Shown here: piece by piece, positions 11,101 through 19,904 of the stretch | How positions within the stretch are numbered: position 1 is the first letter of the stretch | How the letters are laid out: each line of letters starts with the position of its first letter | NCBI GenBank assembly: GCA_009746045.1 | Contig: RPFO01000594.1 | Coordinates: 480,001 to 535,000, forward strand | DNA from: Mesostigma viride | Taxonomy: Eukaryota; Streptophyta; Mesostigmatophyceae; Mesostigmatales; Mesostigmataceae | Direction: 5' to 3' | Length of the DNA stretch: 55,000 bases | Position numbers and translations under genes: made by a program | Notes under the pieces: generated by a model | Seen by the model: the letters and a program-made list of their open reading frames with translations, nothing else | The model's database searches: none | What the model was told of the DNA's origin: nothing

Positions 11101-13153
11101 CTCAGGGGAACAGTGCTGTTTGACCCAGGAACTTGGCGCCTATGACTAGAAGGCTGATGTTGCCGGCTACCCCGGTTAACGATTCGATTGATAGAGCCAG
11201 AGTCAAACGATGGCCACGCCTGCCTGCCTGCCCGCCGGCGGGCTGGGTCTCACCTGCGCCCATGTCACCCTCCTTGAAGATGACATCACCGGGAGCGTAG
11301 GGTGACCCATGCATGCGCTGGCATGCGGCGGCCTGGAACGCGGGCCCGGCCGTGCTGAACAGCTCAATCTCCTGCGCACGCGAATAGCAACATAGTGGTA
11401 CGAAGAATACAATGGCGCACCCCAATAGGCCCATTATTAGAAGGGCTGCTAGCCAATAACAGGATTATACCCAGCAGTGCACAGCAGCCCAACCTCCTGC
11501 GCGTGCAAGCCAGACAGCGAATACCCAAAGTGGCCTGTAGTGATACACCTGCGAAGTCCTAAACCCCTGCTTGCTACATCACTCAGCCACAGGCCGTCGT
11601 TTTCTAGACAGCATGACTGGTACCCAAACACCCAGAGTTGATGTTCGTGCAAAATCCCTCCCTCCCTCCCTCCCTCCCTCCCTCCCTCCCTCCCTCCCTC
11701 CCTCCCTCCCTCCCTCCTCCCTCCCTCCCTCCCTCCCTCCCTCCCTCCCCTCCCTCCCTCCCTCCCCTCCCTCCCCTCCCTCCCCTCCCTCCCTCCCTCC
11801 CCTCCCTCCCTCCCTCCCCTCCCTCCCTCCTCCCTCCCTCCCTCCCTCCCTCCCCTCCCTCCCTCCTCCCTCCCTCCCTCCCCTCCCTCCCCTCCCTCCC
11901 CTCCCTCCCCTCCCTCCCCTCCCTCCCCTCCCTCCCCTCCCTCCCTCCCCACCCTCCCCTCCCTCCCTCCCTCCCCTCCCTCCCCTCCCTCCCCTCCCTC
12001 CCCTCCCTCCCCTCCCTCCCTCCTCCCTCCCTCCTCCCCTCCTCCCTCCCTCCCCTCCCTCCCTCCTCCCCTCCCTCCCCTCCCTCCCCTCCCTCCCCTC
12101 CCTCCCTCCCTCCCCACCCACCCTCCCTCCCCCTCCCTCCCTCTCTCCCTCCCTCCCTCCCTCCCTCCCTCCCTCCCTCCCTCCCTCCCTCCCTCCCTCC
12201 CTCCCTCCCTCCCTCCCTCCCTCCCTCCCTCCCTCCCTCCCTCCCTCCCTCCCTCCCTCCCTGCCTCCCTCCCTTCAGCAGGTCGGGAGACGGGCGGCCC
12301 ACCACCCTTTTCCCCCACCCACCTGCACCACCTCACTCACCCCACCTTGACCAACACAATTGTGTTGGCAACACAATTGATATCAAATGCACAGAGGCTC
12401 GCGGACGTTGTGTCCAGTAGTACACCGTGCCACCCCCTTTTCGTACCCACCCTCTCCTCCCCACCCTTTCCTCCACCCAACATTCCCCTGTTCATATTGT
12501 TGATATTTCATAGATTTTTTCTCGTAAAAATTGTTATAGTTGCCATTTGTATGACTTCCCCTCCCCTTAATGCATCCACCCACCTACATCATTTTCTTGC
12601 ATGTGAATGTATTGATCTCAAAAGCACACATTAACGGATGACTTGTATATAAAGTGCACCACCCGCTCTCCTCCACCCACCTCCACCACCCACTCTCCTC
12701 CACCCATCTCCACCACCCCCTCTCCTCCACCCCTCTCCTCAGCCCACCTCTACCACCCCCTCTCCTCCACCCACCTCCACCACCCCTCTCCTCCACCCAC
12801 CGCGACTACGTTCTTGTAGATGAAGGTCTTCATCTCCGCGCGCAGGCTCGGCGACAGCTCCGCATGCAGCGCCTGCTCGTTGTGCCACGCGACCAGCGAC
12901 CGCTGCTTCTTGTACGCTAGGAACTGGCGTATGCGCTCCCGCAGCGACTTAGGCAGGCAGCGGTAATCCATGTAATCGTTCATGCCGTCGAGAAGCTTGG
13001 TGAACGTGGACTGTGGAGGAGGGGAAGGCACATAAGGACCGTGCGTTGTGTGTTGGTGTGAGCACTGCTAAGGGAGCAGAGCCATGCTGTCAATGACTGG
13101 CATTGTGAATTAACATGGCCTGGAAAGGGGAAGGGGGAAGGGAACAGAGGGGG

Positions 13154-13210
<57 letters not shown>

Positions 13211-16200
13211 GACAAAAGCCAGTATCAGGAAGGACGGTATATTCGGAGATAATTAAACATGCTATAGGAAGGACGCTAAATTAGGAGATAATTAAACATG
13301 CTATAGGAAGGACGCTTAATTAGGAGATAATTAAACATGCTATGGGACGGACGGTATATTAGGAGACAAAATCCACAATAATTGAACGTGCCAAGCTCAC
13401 GATCAACCTTGTGAAGGTGGACTGGGGTAAGCGGGGTGAGCGGGAGTGGAAGTGGGGAGGAGGACGTGTGGGTTTAGAGTTAAAAAGCTATCCAAGGCGG
13501 TGACACTATATTACTTCGATAGAATCCCAGTTTCTTGATAACTTCTTCTTATTCCACGTGGGAAAGGAGAAGAGCAGAGCGCTCGACTCAGCGAATCCCC
13601 CACCCCCGCGATAAAACAATCTAAATTTGTCCATGCCTACTTGACAAAAGGAAATCGCTGTTGACTTTGTTGACTCTCTCCCTGCACGGCCATGCCTGCC
13701 TGAAGAAAGTATATCAATGTTCCTTAGCCCATCCACTTCCAAAATGACAAGTTCCCACCACAGTGCAAAATTTCTGCCTGTGAGCATGCCCAAACAATGC
13801 CCAGCATTTACCAGTCGATGGCCAGCTGGATGGCCACTGGTTGCCCACCAGACGCCCATATAATGCCCACATATTGCCCGCCTTTTTCCCACCGATTGAT
13901 CGTTATTCACCTATCACAAGTCAGTCCATTGCCAGCCGGCCGCCATGCTTGGCTTGAGCTGTCACAGGCTTCCACTCCTCCAGTGTGATGAATGCAAAGA
14001 GAGCGGCATTGCCTTACAAGAACATCATACAGCTCTGCGTGGATGCACTTAACTCGCTAGTGCCCATGTGCTCCCACGAAACGATCCATTTCAACAAGAA
14101 AGAAAACAAAGAAACGTACGCTGCAACTCCTATACCTATCCGCTGGCACTGTCCCACCACATACTTTATACCTATCCGCTGGCACTGTCCCATCACATAC
14201 TTTATACCTATCCGCTGGCACTGTCCCATCACATACTTTATACCTATCCGCTGGCACTGTCCCATCACATACTTTATACCTATCCGCTGGCACTGTCCCA
14301 TCACATACTTTATACCTATCCGCTGGCACTGTCCCATCACATACTTTATACCTATCCGCTGGCACTGTCCCATCACATACTTTATACCTATCCGCTGGCA
14401 CGTCCCATCACATACTTTATACCTATCCGCTGGCACCGTCCCATAACATACTTTATTCGGATGGCCGGATCCTCCCCATTCACCTCGCACTGGTTTAGGC
14501 ACCAGTATAATGATGGCTTTGCACTACTAGAATCATGGCATTCTCGCATGTCGGTGATGCCGCACACATACCCACGGTAATCAAGGGTAATGCACCCCCC
14601 TTCCCCCCCCCCCCCCCCTTGCCCCTGCCCAACAAACCCACCCCCACCCACGCATCCATACCCAAACACCCCCACCCCCACCCCCACCCCCACCCACCCC
14701 ACCCCACCCCACCCCACCCCCACCCCACCCCCCCCCACCCCACCCCCACCCCACCCCCACCCCCACCCCACCCCCACCCCCACCCGCAGGCCCACCCCAC
14801 CCGCAGGCCCACCCCCACCCCCACCCGCAGGCCCACACCCACGAGCTTTCATAGCCCGGATCTATCACGTATCTGCTGCTTGTCTCGTCAATATGCATCC
14901 CGATTGGGGCGGTGACCCCCACGCCCCACCTCGCGCTGGTCAAGATATGTGGACGTCAGAATACGCGTGGGTGATGCCGCACACGTAACCACTTACATGA
15001 ATCAACGAGACCAGCATATCTATCTTAGCTACGAGGTAGCCCCCACGCCCCACCTCGCTCTGATTGTCACGGTGGCTGCCGTCCTGGATTGAGGCGGGCG
15101 CTTAGCTAGACGCTCACTTCATAAGTATAAATATAGAGGCTCACGCATGGCTAGAGGCTGGCGCCTGGCTAGAGGCTCACCTCGTGCTGGTTTAGGTGTT
15201 GCAAGGACAATACACGCGTCAGTGGCGCCGAACACATACCACCCCCAACCTGTATGCATAAACCTAGTGATCTCTATATGAACCTAGTGGTGATCTCTAC
15301 ATAAACCTAGTGGTGATCTCTATATAAACCTAGTGGTGATCTCTATTTAAACCTAGTGGTGATCTATACCTAGATGGGCGGCCATCCCCGCCCCTCACCT
15401 CGGGCTGGTTCAGGTTGACGATGACGTTGCACATGTCCGCGACGCCGTACGCGAATATCGACGCACCCACAAATATGACGACGAGCGCAAACGCCTTTTC
15501 CTTGTTGGTGATGGGCACCAGGTCGCCGTACCCGATCGTGCTCATCGTCCCGATCGCCCAGTAGAACATGTTCAGGTACTGAGTCCCCGTGCCCACGTGG
15601 TCTATCCCCCAGAGATTGTGCTGCATCACAGTGGGGGGGTATAGCTCGCACTCCACGGACAGGTACCGGTCGCATTCCTCCGCGCCCAGGGAGGAGATCA
15701 GGAACATGATGCAGCCCGACCAGTGGGCGGTGAACAGGACGATGATGATGAAGCGGGCGATGTGGAGAATGGACCGGCGTACGCGTACACTGGATTTCAG
15801 CTGCTCGACCATGCGGGACATGCGGACCATCTTGATGAGCCGGATCAGGCGCATGACTTTCGCTAGCCGCGCGAAGCGCAGCAGCTTAGCGGACCGGAGG
15901 TAGTACTTGGATTGGCTCTCGGAGGCGATCGTGCCGGTCATGATGACCTCGGCAATGACGTCATAGGGGATGGCCGCGACCACGTCGACCACGAACCAGG
16001 ACCGGAGGTACATGGAGGCCACCTCGGAGCGCTTCATGATTACTTTGCCGTCCACGATCGCGCCCGTGAAGAAGTTGAGCACGATGTCGGCGACGAAGAA
16101 GACGTCGACCGCCCGGTCGGCGATCATCCACGCTAGCTCATCCCTCACCGCGAACGCGATCCGGAAGGGGATGAGGATGGAAATGTATAAGAGCATGACT

Positions 16201-16616
16201 ATGGTCATGATGTCCCAGAAGCGTCGGAATGGGGAGCAGGGGTGGACCATCCACGAATCGCTCTCCAGCTCCTTCCCTTGCGGGTGGGAATGCGGGTGGA
16301 CAGGGGAGGAGAGCACTCCTTTCCTCTCGTAGTTGCCCAATTCGTCGGATAACATGACTTGGGTGGTGATGTCGGGTTTCGCGTGCTGGGTGCCATCATG
16401 ATCGTCTGGGTCCGTCTCGTATTTAAAGAGGTTGCTAAACCATTTCCGAACGGACGTCCACGAGGGGATACCGCAACTTCTGCATTTTCTAAACAATGTG
16501 ACGAAGGGCCTTGGCCTGGCAAAGTCATGTTTACCCGCGAGCAGTGACCTCGGCGGTATTCGATATCCCATGGCATTTGTCAACGCGCTGCCGGTATTCC
16601 CGCTGCCCCACCCCAT
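6989..16616 (-). CDS. Voltage-gated K+ channel with C-terminal cyclic-nucleotide-binding domain (EAG/HCN/plant Shaker-like superfamily)
   Basis: Six exons, spliced on the minus strand as 16616-15399, 13010-12801, 11371-11254, 9941-9823, 8938-8813 and 8105-6989. All introns are GT-AG and the phases (0,0,1,0,0) agree. Exon 1 carries S1 to S6: S1 at about residues 132-157, S4 at about 239-266 with regularly spaced Arg/Lys, a pore with filter TIGYGD at 360-365, and S6 at about 374-402. The C-linker and the cyclic-nucleotide fold follow (phosphate-binding cassette FGEIAIFYPGRRMVTARA), then a long Ser/Gly-rich tail. TIGYGD indicates K+ selectivity. The family conducts K+ across a plasma or organelle membrane and opens on voltage change. 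The cassette keeps Glu and Arg, but Met replaces the usual Thr, so nucleotide binding is uncertain. The predicted protein is roughly 970 residues. An HCN-like pacemaker or an EAG-like outward rectifier cannot be told apart here. Confidence 0.9.
8510..8670. repeat. TACTGGGTAGG repeats followed by degenerate TTTAGGG-like telomeric words
   Basis: About three 35-bp units (GGTACTGGGTAGG...) lie at 8513-8583. They are followed by TTTTAGGGTTTGGGG, TTTTAGGGTTTAAGG and GAGGGTTTAGGGG at 8598-8662. The second part resembles an interstitial, decayed plant-type telomere repeat. It lies in the intron between exons 5 and 6 of the channel gene. Confidence 0.5.
8813..8938 (-). CDS. K+ channel exon 5: phosphate-binding cassette
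   Basis: 42 codons, phase 0-0. Acceptor CACACACGCAG|GTG, donor GGCGAG|GTGGGT. It encodes VFGEIAIFYPGRRMVTARA, then LTYCDICFLTKADMDAL. FGEI and the second Arg of GRR are the ligand-contacting positions in the family. The position after that Arg is Met rather than Thr or Ser. Confidence 0.92.
9388..9712. repeat. Intronic minisatellites: ~42-bp (x2-3) and ~60-bp (x2) units
   Basis: TATGCTTTATACTCCTAATG recurs at about 9391, 9437 and, diverged, 9469. A 60-bp block containing CTCACCTGCCCCTACTG...CTCGCTGGCTCGTAGACAAC occurs at about 9595 and 9657. Both lie in the channel intron between exons 4 and 5. Confidence 0.8.
9823..9941 (-). CDS. K+ channel exon 4: CNBD beta core
   Basis: 119 nt, phase 1 in and phase 0 out. 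Acceptor CACCCACCACAG|AG, donor GGGCAG|GTGCGT. It encodes EMYIICRGSVELRK...GTLVGTLHEGQ. The split Glu codon (G|AG) is restored exactly by joining to the previous exon. Confidence 0.9.
10118..11091. mobile_element. Non-autonomous hAT-like DNA transposon (974 bp)
   Basis: Perfect 17-bp terminal inverted repeats: CAGTGTGAGCTAGTACG at the left and its complement ending ...CACACTG at 11091. They are flanked by a perfect 8-bp duplication GCCTACTG (10110-10117 and 11092-11099). An 8-bp target duplication with CAGTG termini is the hAT signature. Subterminal TACGGC/GCCGTA words recur at both ends, as expected for transposase-binding clusters. No transposase is visible. It sits in channel intron 3. Confidence 0.85.
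11254..11371 (-). CDS. K+ channel exon 3: start of the cyclic-nucleotide-binding domain
   Basis: 118 nt, phase 0 in and phase 1 out. Acceptor GCGTGCGCAG|GAG, donor GGCGCAG|GTGAGA. It encodes EIELFSTAGPAFQAAACQRM...YAPGDVIFKEGDMGA. The APGDVIFKEGD strand is typical of the first beta strands of this fold. Confidence 0.9.
11657..12272. repeat. (CCCT)n homopurine/homopyrimidine array, ~615 bp
   Basis: Nearly pure C/T on the plus strand in CCCT units with periodic extra or missing C. On the sense strand of the channel gene it is (GGGA)n. It lies in the intron between exons 2 and 3. Long open frames over it are artefacts. Confidence 0.97.
12655..12800 (-). repeat. Donor-seeded G-rich minisatellite at the 5' end of channel intron 2
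   Basis: Read on the sense strand, the intron begins GTGGGTGGAGGAGAGGGG. That phrase recurs with small changes several times over the first ~145 bp, so the true 5' splice site GTGGGT is followed by several look-alike donors. Confidence 0.8.
12801..13010 (-). CDS. K+ channel exon 2: C-linker
   Basis: 70 codons, phase 0 at both ends. Acceptor CTCCTCCACAG|TCC, donor GTCGCG|GTGGGT. It encodes the helical C-linker (MNDYMDYRCLPKSLRERIRQ ... ELSPSLRAEMKTFIYKNVVA), matching the Y-x-x-x-LP-x-x-LR...LS-x-x-LR pattern of CNBD channels. G-rich repeats start immediately at the donor. Confidence 0.9.
13157..13370. repeat. (GT)n microsatellite and ~47-bp minisatellite
   Basis: About 27 GT units at 13157-13210, then three to four AT-rich units with the words AGGAAGGACG and TTAGGAGATAATTAAACATG to about 13370. 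Intronic in the channel gene. Confidence 0.9.
14131..14457. repeat. 36-bp minisatellite, nine copies
   Basis: The unit TATACCTATCCGCTGGCACT...TCACATACTT repeats every 36 bp. Because 36 is a multiple of three, both strands stay open, which gives spurious open frames. Intronic in the channel gene. Confidence 0.95.
14479..15370 (-). repeat. Diverged copies of the exon-1 end and donor inside channel intron 1, plus C-rich and 24-bp repeats
   Basis: The true exon-1 end on the plus strand reads CTCACCTCGGGCTGGTTCAG (15395-15414). Related copies start at about 15177, 15050, 14926 and 14479, each keeping CACCTCG (CGAG|GTG on the sense strand) and a following CTGGT or CTGAT. The two best copies also align further into the exon (GACGCCGTACGCGAAT against GGCGCCGAACACAT). 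A (CCCCAC)n tract lies at 14640-14830. AACCTAGTGGTGATCTCTAT repeats about five times at 15260-15366. Confidence 0.65.
15399..16616 (-). CDS. K+ channel exon 1: N-terminus, S1-S6 and pore
   Basis: 406 codons from the ATG at 16616-16614 to the donor CCCGAG|GTGAGG (15398). An in-frame stop lies about ten codons upstream, so this ATG, or the Met at residue 16, is the likely start unless an upstream exon exists. Segments: S1 RFWDIMTIVMLLYISIL, S2 AVDVFFVADIVLNFF, S3 SWFVVDVVAAIPYDVI, S4 LRSAKLLRFARLAKVMRLIR and on, S5 HIARFIIIVLFTAHWSGC, filter TIGYGD, S6 ALVVIFVGASIFAYGVADM. Confidence 0.93.
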
Positions 16617-18564
16617 CCTCTCCAGTTGTGTTTCACATTCGGAGCATCACTTGCAACGAGCCTCCTACGCTTACCAAATTTATCCCACGCATTGCAGACC
16701 CGGCCAGTTAACCTACCGCGGACAAGTTGGCCGCCATAAACATCACCTCCTTAACCGTGCAAGGACGTGGCCCTTATACGGCTATACCGGGCTCTTAATC
16801 TGGCTTAATGAAAAACCTTTTTATATTTAATGGTAATAAAAAACCAAGCGAGTTGCGACTGGGTATGGAAATCGTGCACTGGCCAGGAGCATTGCAGATT
16901 TAGAGATCACTGGCCAGGAGATTGCAGATTTAAATGGGTATTTTTTATTAACCAATAAGAATATCAACATATATACTAAAATTTGTAAAACGCAGCCCTG
17001 GCACAAATTTAGCTAACACTCTTTCGAACGGCTTTCGGCTCCAGCCACTCAGCGGCGCTACTTACAGTCCGCTTGACGAATGAGCTGCGCGAAATTTCGT
17101 TGCGACCAATCACGAAAAGGTCAAACCACGGCGCGCCCATTTTTGAGGTTTCTGAAGCGTTACATCCAGATGAGCCATTTGGCAGAGGTCCGTATGCCCA
17201 GATGGCTCCTACTAGAAAACTCTGCGATTTCCTGTGTTCGCGAGCTCCAGATATAACCGTCGCAAACTTTTGGGCTGTTGGACCAAACTTTCTGTTGGCG
17301 AAATCCCGTTACAAACGCGCAGGAAGCTCACACGTGGATTTTCCTCTGCTCCACCGCCTGTAAGCGATTTTTCCCTGCTGTCTGCGGGTTTGGCGAGGTC
17401 ACTCATCCCCGCGCGCATCGCGCTCCCGTCGCAGGGGTAGCAGTCAATCTGGAGCTTGAACTCCGCAAGTAGTTCGCGAGCTCCGTCCACTGCGCGGTTG
17501 CGCAGTTTGTCCCTTTTAAGCAATGTACATATTGTGCAACTTCTGTTAAGATTGTTTACGTAGACTTCAGGCGCCAAGGCACACCTCATCATACGCGTAA
17601 TCGTGACGTACCGGGTTCGAACCTTCAGAGGCCTTCTCCCGTTTCGGATTTTTTTCTTTCACCCTTTTGCCAAACTCCGTGAATCTTGTGGTCGAAACTC
17701 TAAAGCTAGCGCGCGCTCCTTGGCGGGACTAGTGCCACTTGGCACTCGACGGAGGTACGTGGTGACTCACATCTCCCTAGCCGGGGCTCCCTGGCCGGGG
17801 ACCGGCCACGAAAAGAACAAGCTCTAATGTCGCGGGCGAAGCCCGCAAAACTTGTCGTTAGGTTAAGACTTAAGAGGTACCGAATTTTCGGGGATCACCG
17901 CCTCTTGTTTCAAGTTGAATGGCATTGTCTGTGGTTCCGCTTACAGCACTCTAGATAGCAGCTGAAGTTGAATGGCATTCGTTCAAGGTTTATAGCCATG
18001 ATCAGACAAGTTCGTCACCGCTAAAGCTACTGTCTTTCCGTACCGTAGCGGGTACCTTGTCGTTACGACAGACTTTGCTTGGGCTCGTCACAACCTGTCA
18101 CAACCGATCGAGCTTAGGATCCGCATAACAGGCAGAGGAATCTAGTCATAGTCAGTCTGTAGATTCTGTGTCTAGTCATAGTTATGGCAAAACCTGAGGC
18201 TCCCAAGTCTTGCTGGTCGCGTAGACCGTAGTATATCTTGCCGAATCCAGAAAGAGTTCAGCACCAAGAATGATCTTCTACCGTTACAATTGATTTCCGA
18301 ATTGCTGACATCACAGCCCCGGTGGAGTGCTCCTGGTGAGGAACATGAACTGGAAGCGAGTTTCCGTGGCACAGCCGCACAGGCGCACAGCTACCAAGTG
18401 TGACTTTCCTCAAAATATTTAATAGATTCATAAATGCGATCACTGTGATTCCTTTTTGCCTGGTACCACTCGCAGGTTTGACCGTCAGATATTCGGCCCG
18501 CCAGTCTGATGCTGTTCAGTGTCCTGGCCCTCGGCCGTTTCCAGATCTCTGCTGCCCATGTGCG
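16617..18564. other. Intergenic region upstream of the channel gene
   Basis: This is 5' of the channel start on its strand, so the promoter should lie in the first part, but no convincing promoter motif was found. GGCCAGGAG...ATTGCAGATTTA is tandemly repeated at about 16881 and 16912. A 126-codon minus-strand open frame (17212-17592) and several shorter ones match nothing I recognise. Confidence 0.5.
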
Positions 18565-18851
18565 GCTTGTCTCACTGGACCCGAGTGGGTACAGTCATTC
18601 ACGCCTTAAGTTGGGTTCGAGGTTTTTGAGGATCAACCCAACAACTTAAGGCGTGAACCCAACTTAAGGCGTGAATGATTCTACTAAATTCTACTAATTT
18701 GAACTAAAGATACTTAAACATACTATTCTGAACTACTTTGAACTTGGAATGCCAAAATCCTATTCGACCCAACTTAAGGCGTGAACACAACTTAAGCCAA
18801 CCCAACTTAAGGCGTGAATGACTGTAGCTTGTCTCACTGGACCCGAGTGGG
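18565..18851. repeat. 25-bp direct repeats flanking the mariner-like MITE
   Basis: Identical 25-bp copies (GCTTGTCTCACTGG... ending GAGTGGG) occupy 18565-18589 and 18827-18851. They abut the TA dinucleotides on each side of the element. The simplest reading is a pre-existing tandem duplication with TA at its junction, into which the element inserted. Confidence 0.8.
18592..18824. mobile_element. Tc1/mariner-like MITE (233 bp)
   Basis: Bounded by TA at 18590-18591 and 18825-18826. The inverted ends, CAGTCATTCACGCCTTAAG... and its complement, are perfect for 26 bp (28 bp with TA). TA target duplication with CAGT ends is the Tc1/mariner pattern. The subterminal word AACTTAAGGCGTGAA recurs internally at about 18643, 18660 and 18770. 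It has no coding capacity. Confidence 0.85.
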
Positions 18852-19439
18852 ACCAGCGCTATAGTGGTCACGAGGGCCGACTTGTAGTCACGAGGGCCGC
18901 ATGCCTCTTGTAGTCCCGAGTGGCCACTAGAGCGCTGCGTCCACAAGTGGGACAAGTGCGGAACTTGTACCACTGCAGTGGGACAAGTACGAACTGGTAG
19001 ATTTGTCCCGAGATTTGGTCAGAATTGGTCCAAAGCAATGAATTTTTCATTTCTCGGACCATCGTGTCCGTAGATGGACATGAAATAAAGACGTTACGGA
19101 ATCTACACCCTACACGTGCCCCGACTGCGTCGGGGGTTCAGTTTCCAGGGAGGCGGGGAAGTTGCTTTTGAACCAGATTGCAGTACCTACATGGGCAACA
19201 ACAACAACAACAACAACAATATCGGCCGAGGGCACTTCGCGTACATGTACATGGCGTAACTGGCGACGTTCCAAGTCCAGCGAAGTACATACTGTAGGCG
19301 ACTCGGTGGATTCACTCGTCGCACGTGAGCGCGAGATCGCCTAATATCGCCATCGCGCAATTTGCCATTTTTGTACGTATAACACGCAGGCGGAATTCTA
19401 TCGATAAAGGCATACACTCTAGTTGTTTGACGCGCAACA
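18852..19439. other. Intergenic region with CACGAGGGCCG and (AAC)n repeats
   Basis: GTCACGAGGGCCG occurs twice at about 18868-18900, with GTGGGACAAGT echoes nearby (about 18947 and 18978). An (AAC)n run lies at 19197-19219. No gene seen. The right part is the presumptive 5' flank of the small open frame at 19440. Confidence 0.5.
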
Positions 19440-19745
19440 ATGGCGTCGCTCCGTCTGTCCAATCATGACAGCCGGGGTGTAGGGATGGTGACCGCGTTCA
19501 TGCTGGTTTTGGCGCTGTTCGCAACGCCGGCCTCCGCCATTCCTACGGCCAGCTCGGATGCGGCACAGATGACGGCATGGAGCATTAAGGATAGCCTTGC
19601 GGCAGGCGATCAGTCCGTAAGCGAGCCTTCCGGAGCACAAGGGATGCGAAGGGAGCCCCAGGTTTCGCGACAAAAGCCAAGCCTCAATGCGTACGCGGAC
19701 AGCACCCCGTTGACAGGTAGCCTTGCCAGTCTGAATGCCCTTTAG
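19440..19745 (+). CDS. Possible small secreted protein (101 aa)
   Basis: A single-exon open frame with ATG in good eukaryotic context (CAACAATGG). A basic N-terminus is followed by a hydrophobic core (MVTAFMLVLALFATPASA) and a plausible signal-peptidase site after ASA (about residue 33), then a polar Ser/Ala/Pro-rich remainder without Cys. No family is recognised. It could be a chance open frame or the first exon of a longer gene. The signal peptide is its only support. Confidence 0.35.
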   Translation: MASLRLSNHDSRGVGMVTAFMLVLALFATPASAIPTASSDAAQMTAWSIKDSLAAGDQSVSEPSGAQGMRREPQVSRQKPSLNAYADSTPLTGSLASLNAL

Positions 19746-19904
19746 TTTGCTTGAAGCTACCCCGTGTTGGTCGTTTGACAGCCGCAAGTCTTCTTGCGGT
19801 TCCCCCATGTCTATCCAGTCGGTAGCTTAACGTGCGTTTAACTCATGTGGCGTCATTTCCAAGCTTACGTTGCTTGGTGGAGTTGCGCCCGCTGTGGCTG
19901 TTAA

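Noticed and set aside
11449-12420. Very long Pro/Ser and Gly/Arg/Glu open frames on both strands
   Set aside because: They are translations of the (CCCT)n array, open in all frames because the repeat lacks stop codons. The same applies to 22126-22644, 23549-24202, 27709-28254, 30501-31548, 46410-46797 and 53164-54190.
17600-17640. tRNA B-box-like GGGTTCGAACC
   Set aside because: The flanking bases do not form a T-stem and no A-box or acceptor stem could be found at the right distance.
18565-18851. 25-bp repeats read as a long target-site duplication
   Set aside because: The element already has a proper TA duplication and CAGT ends. A pre-existing tandem repeat explains the 25-bp copies more simply.
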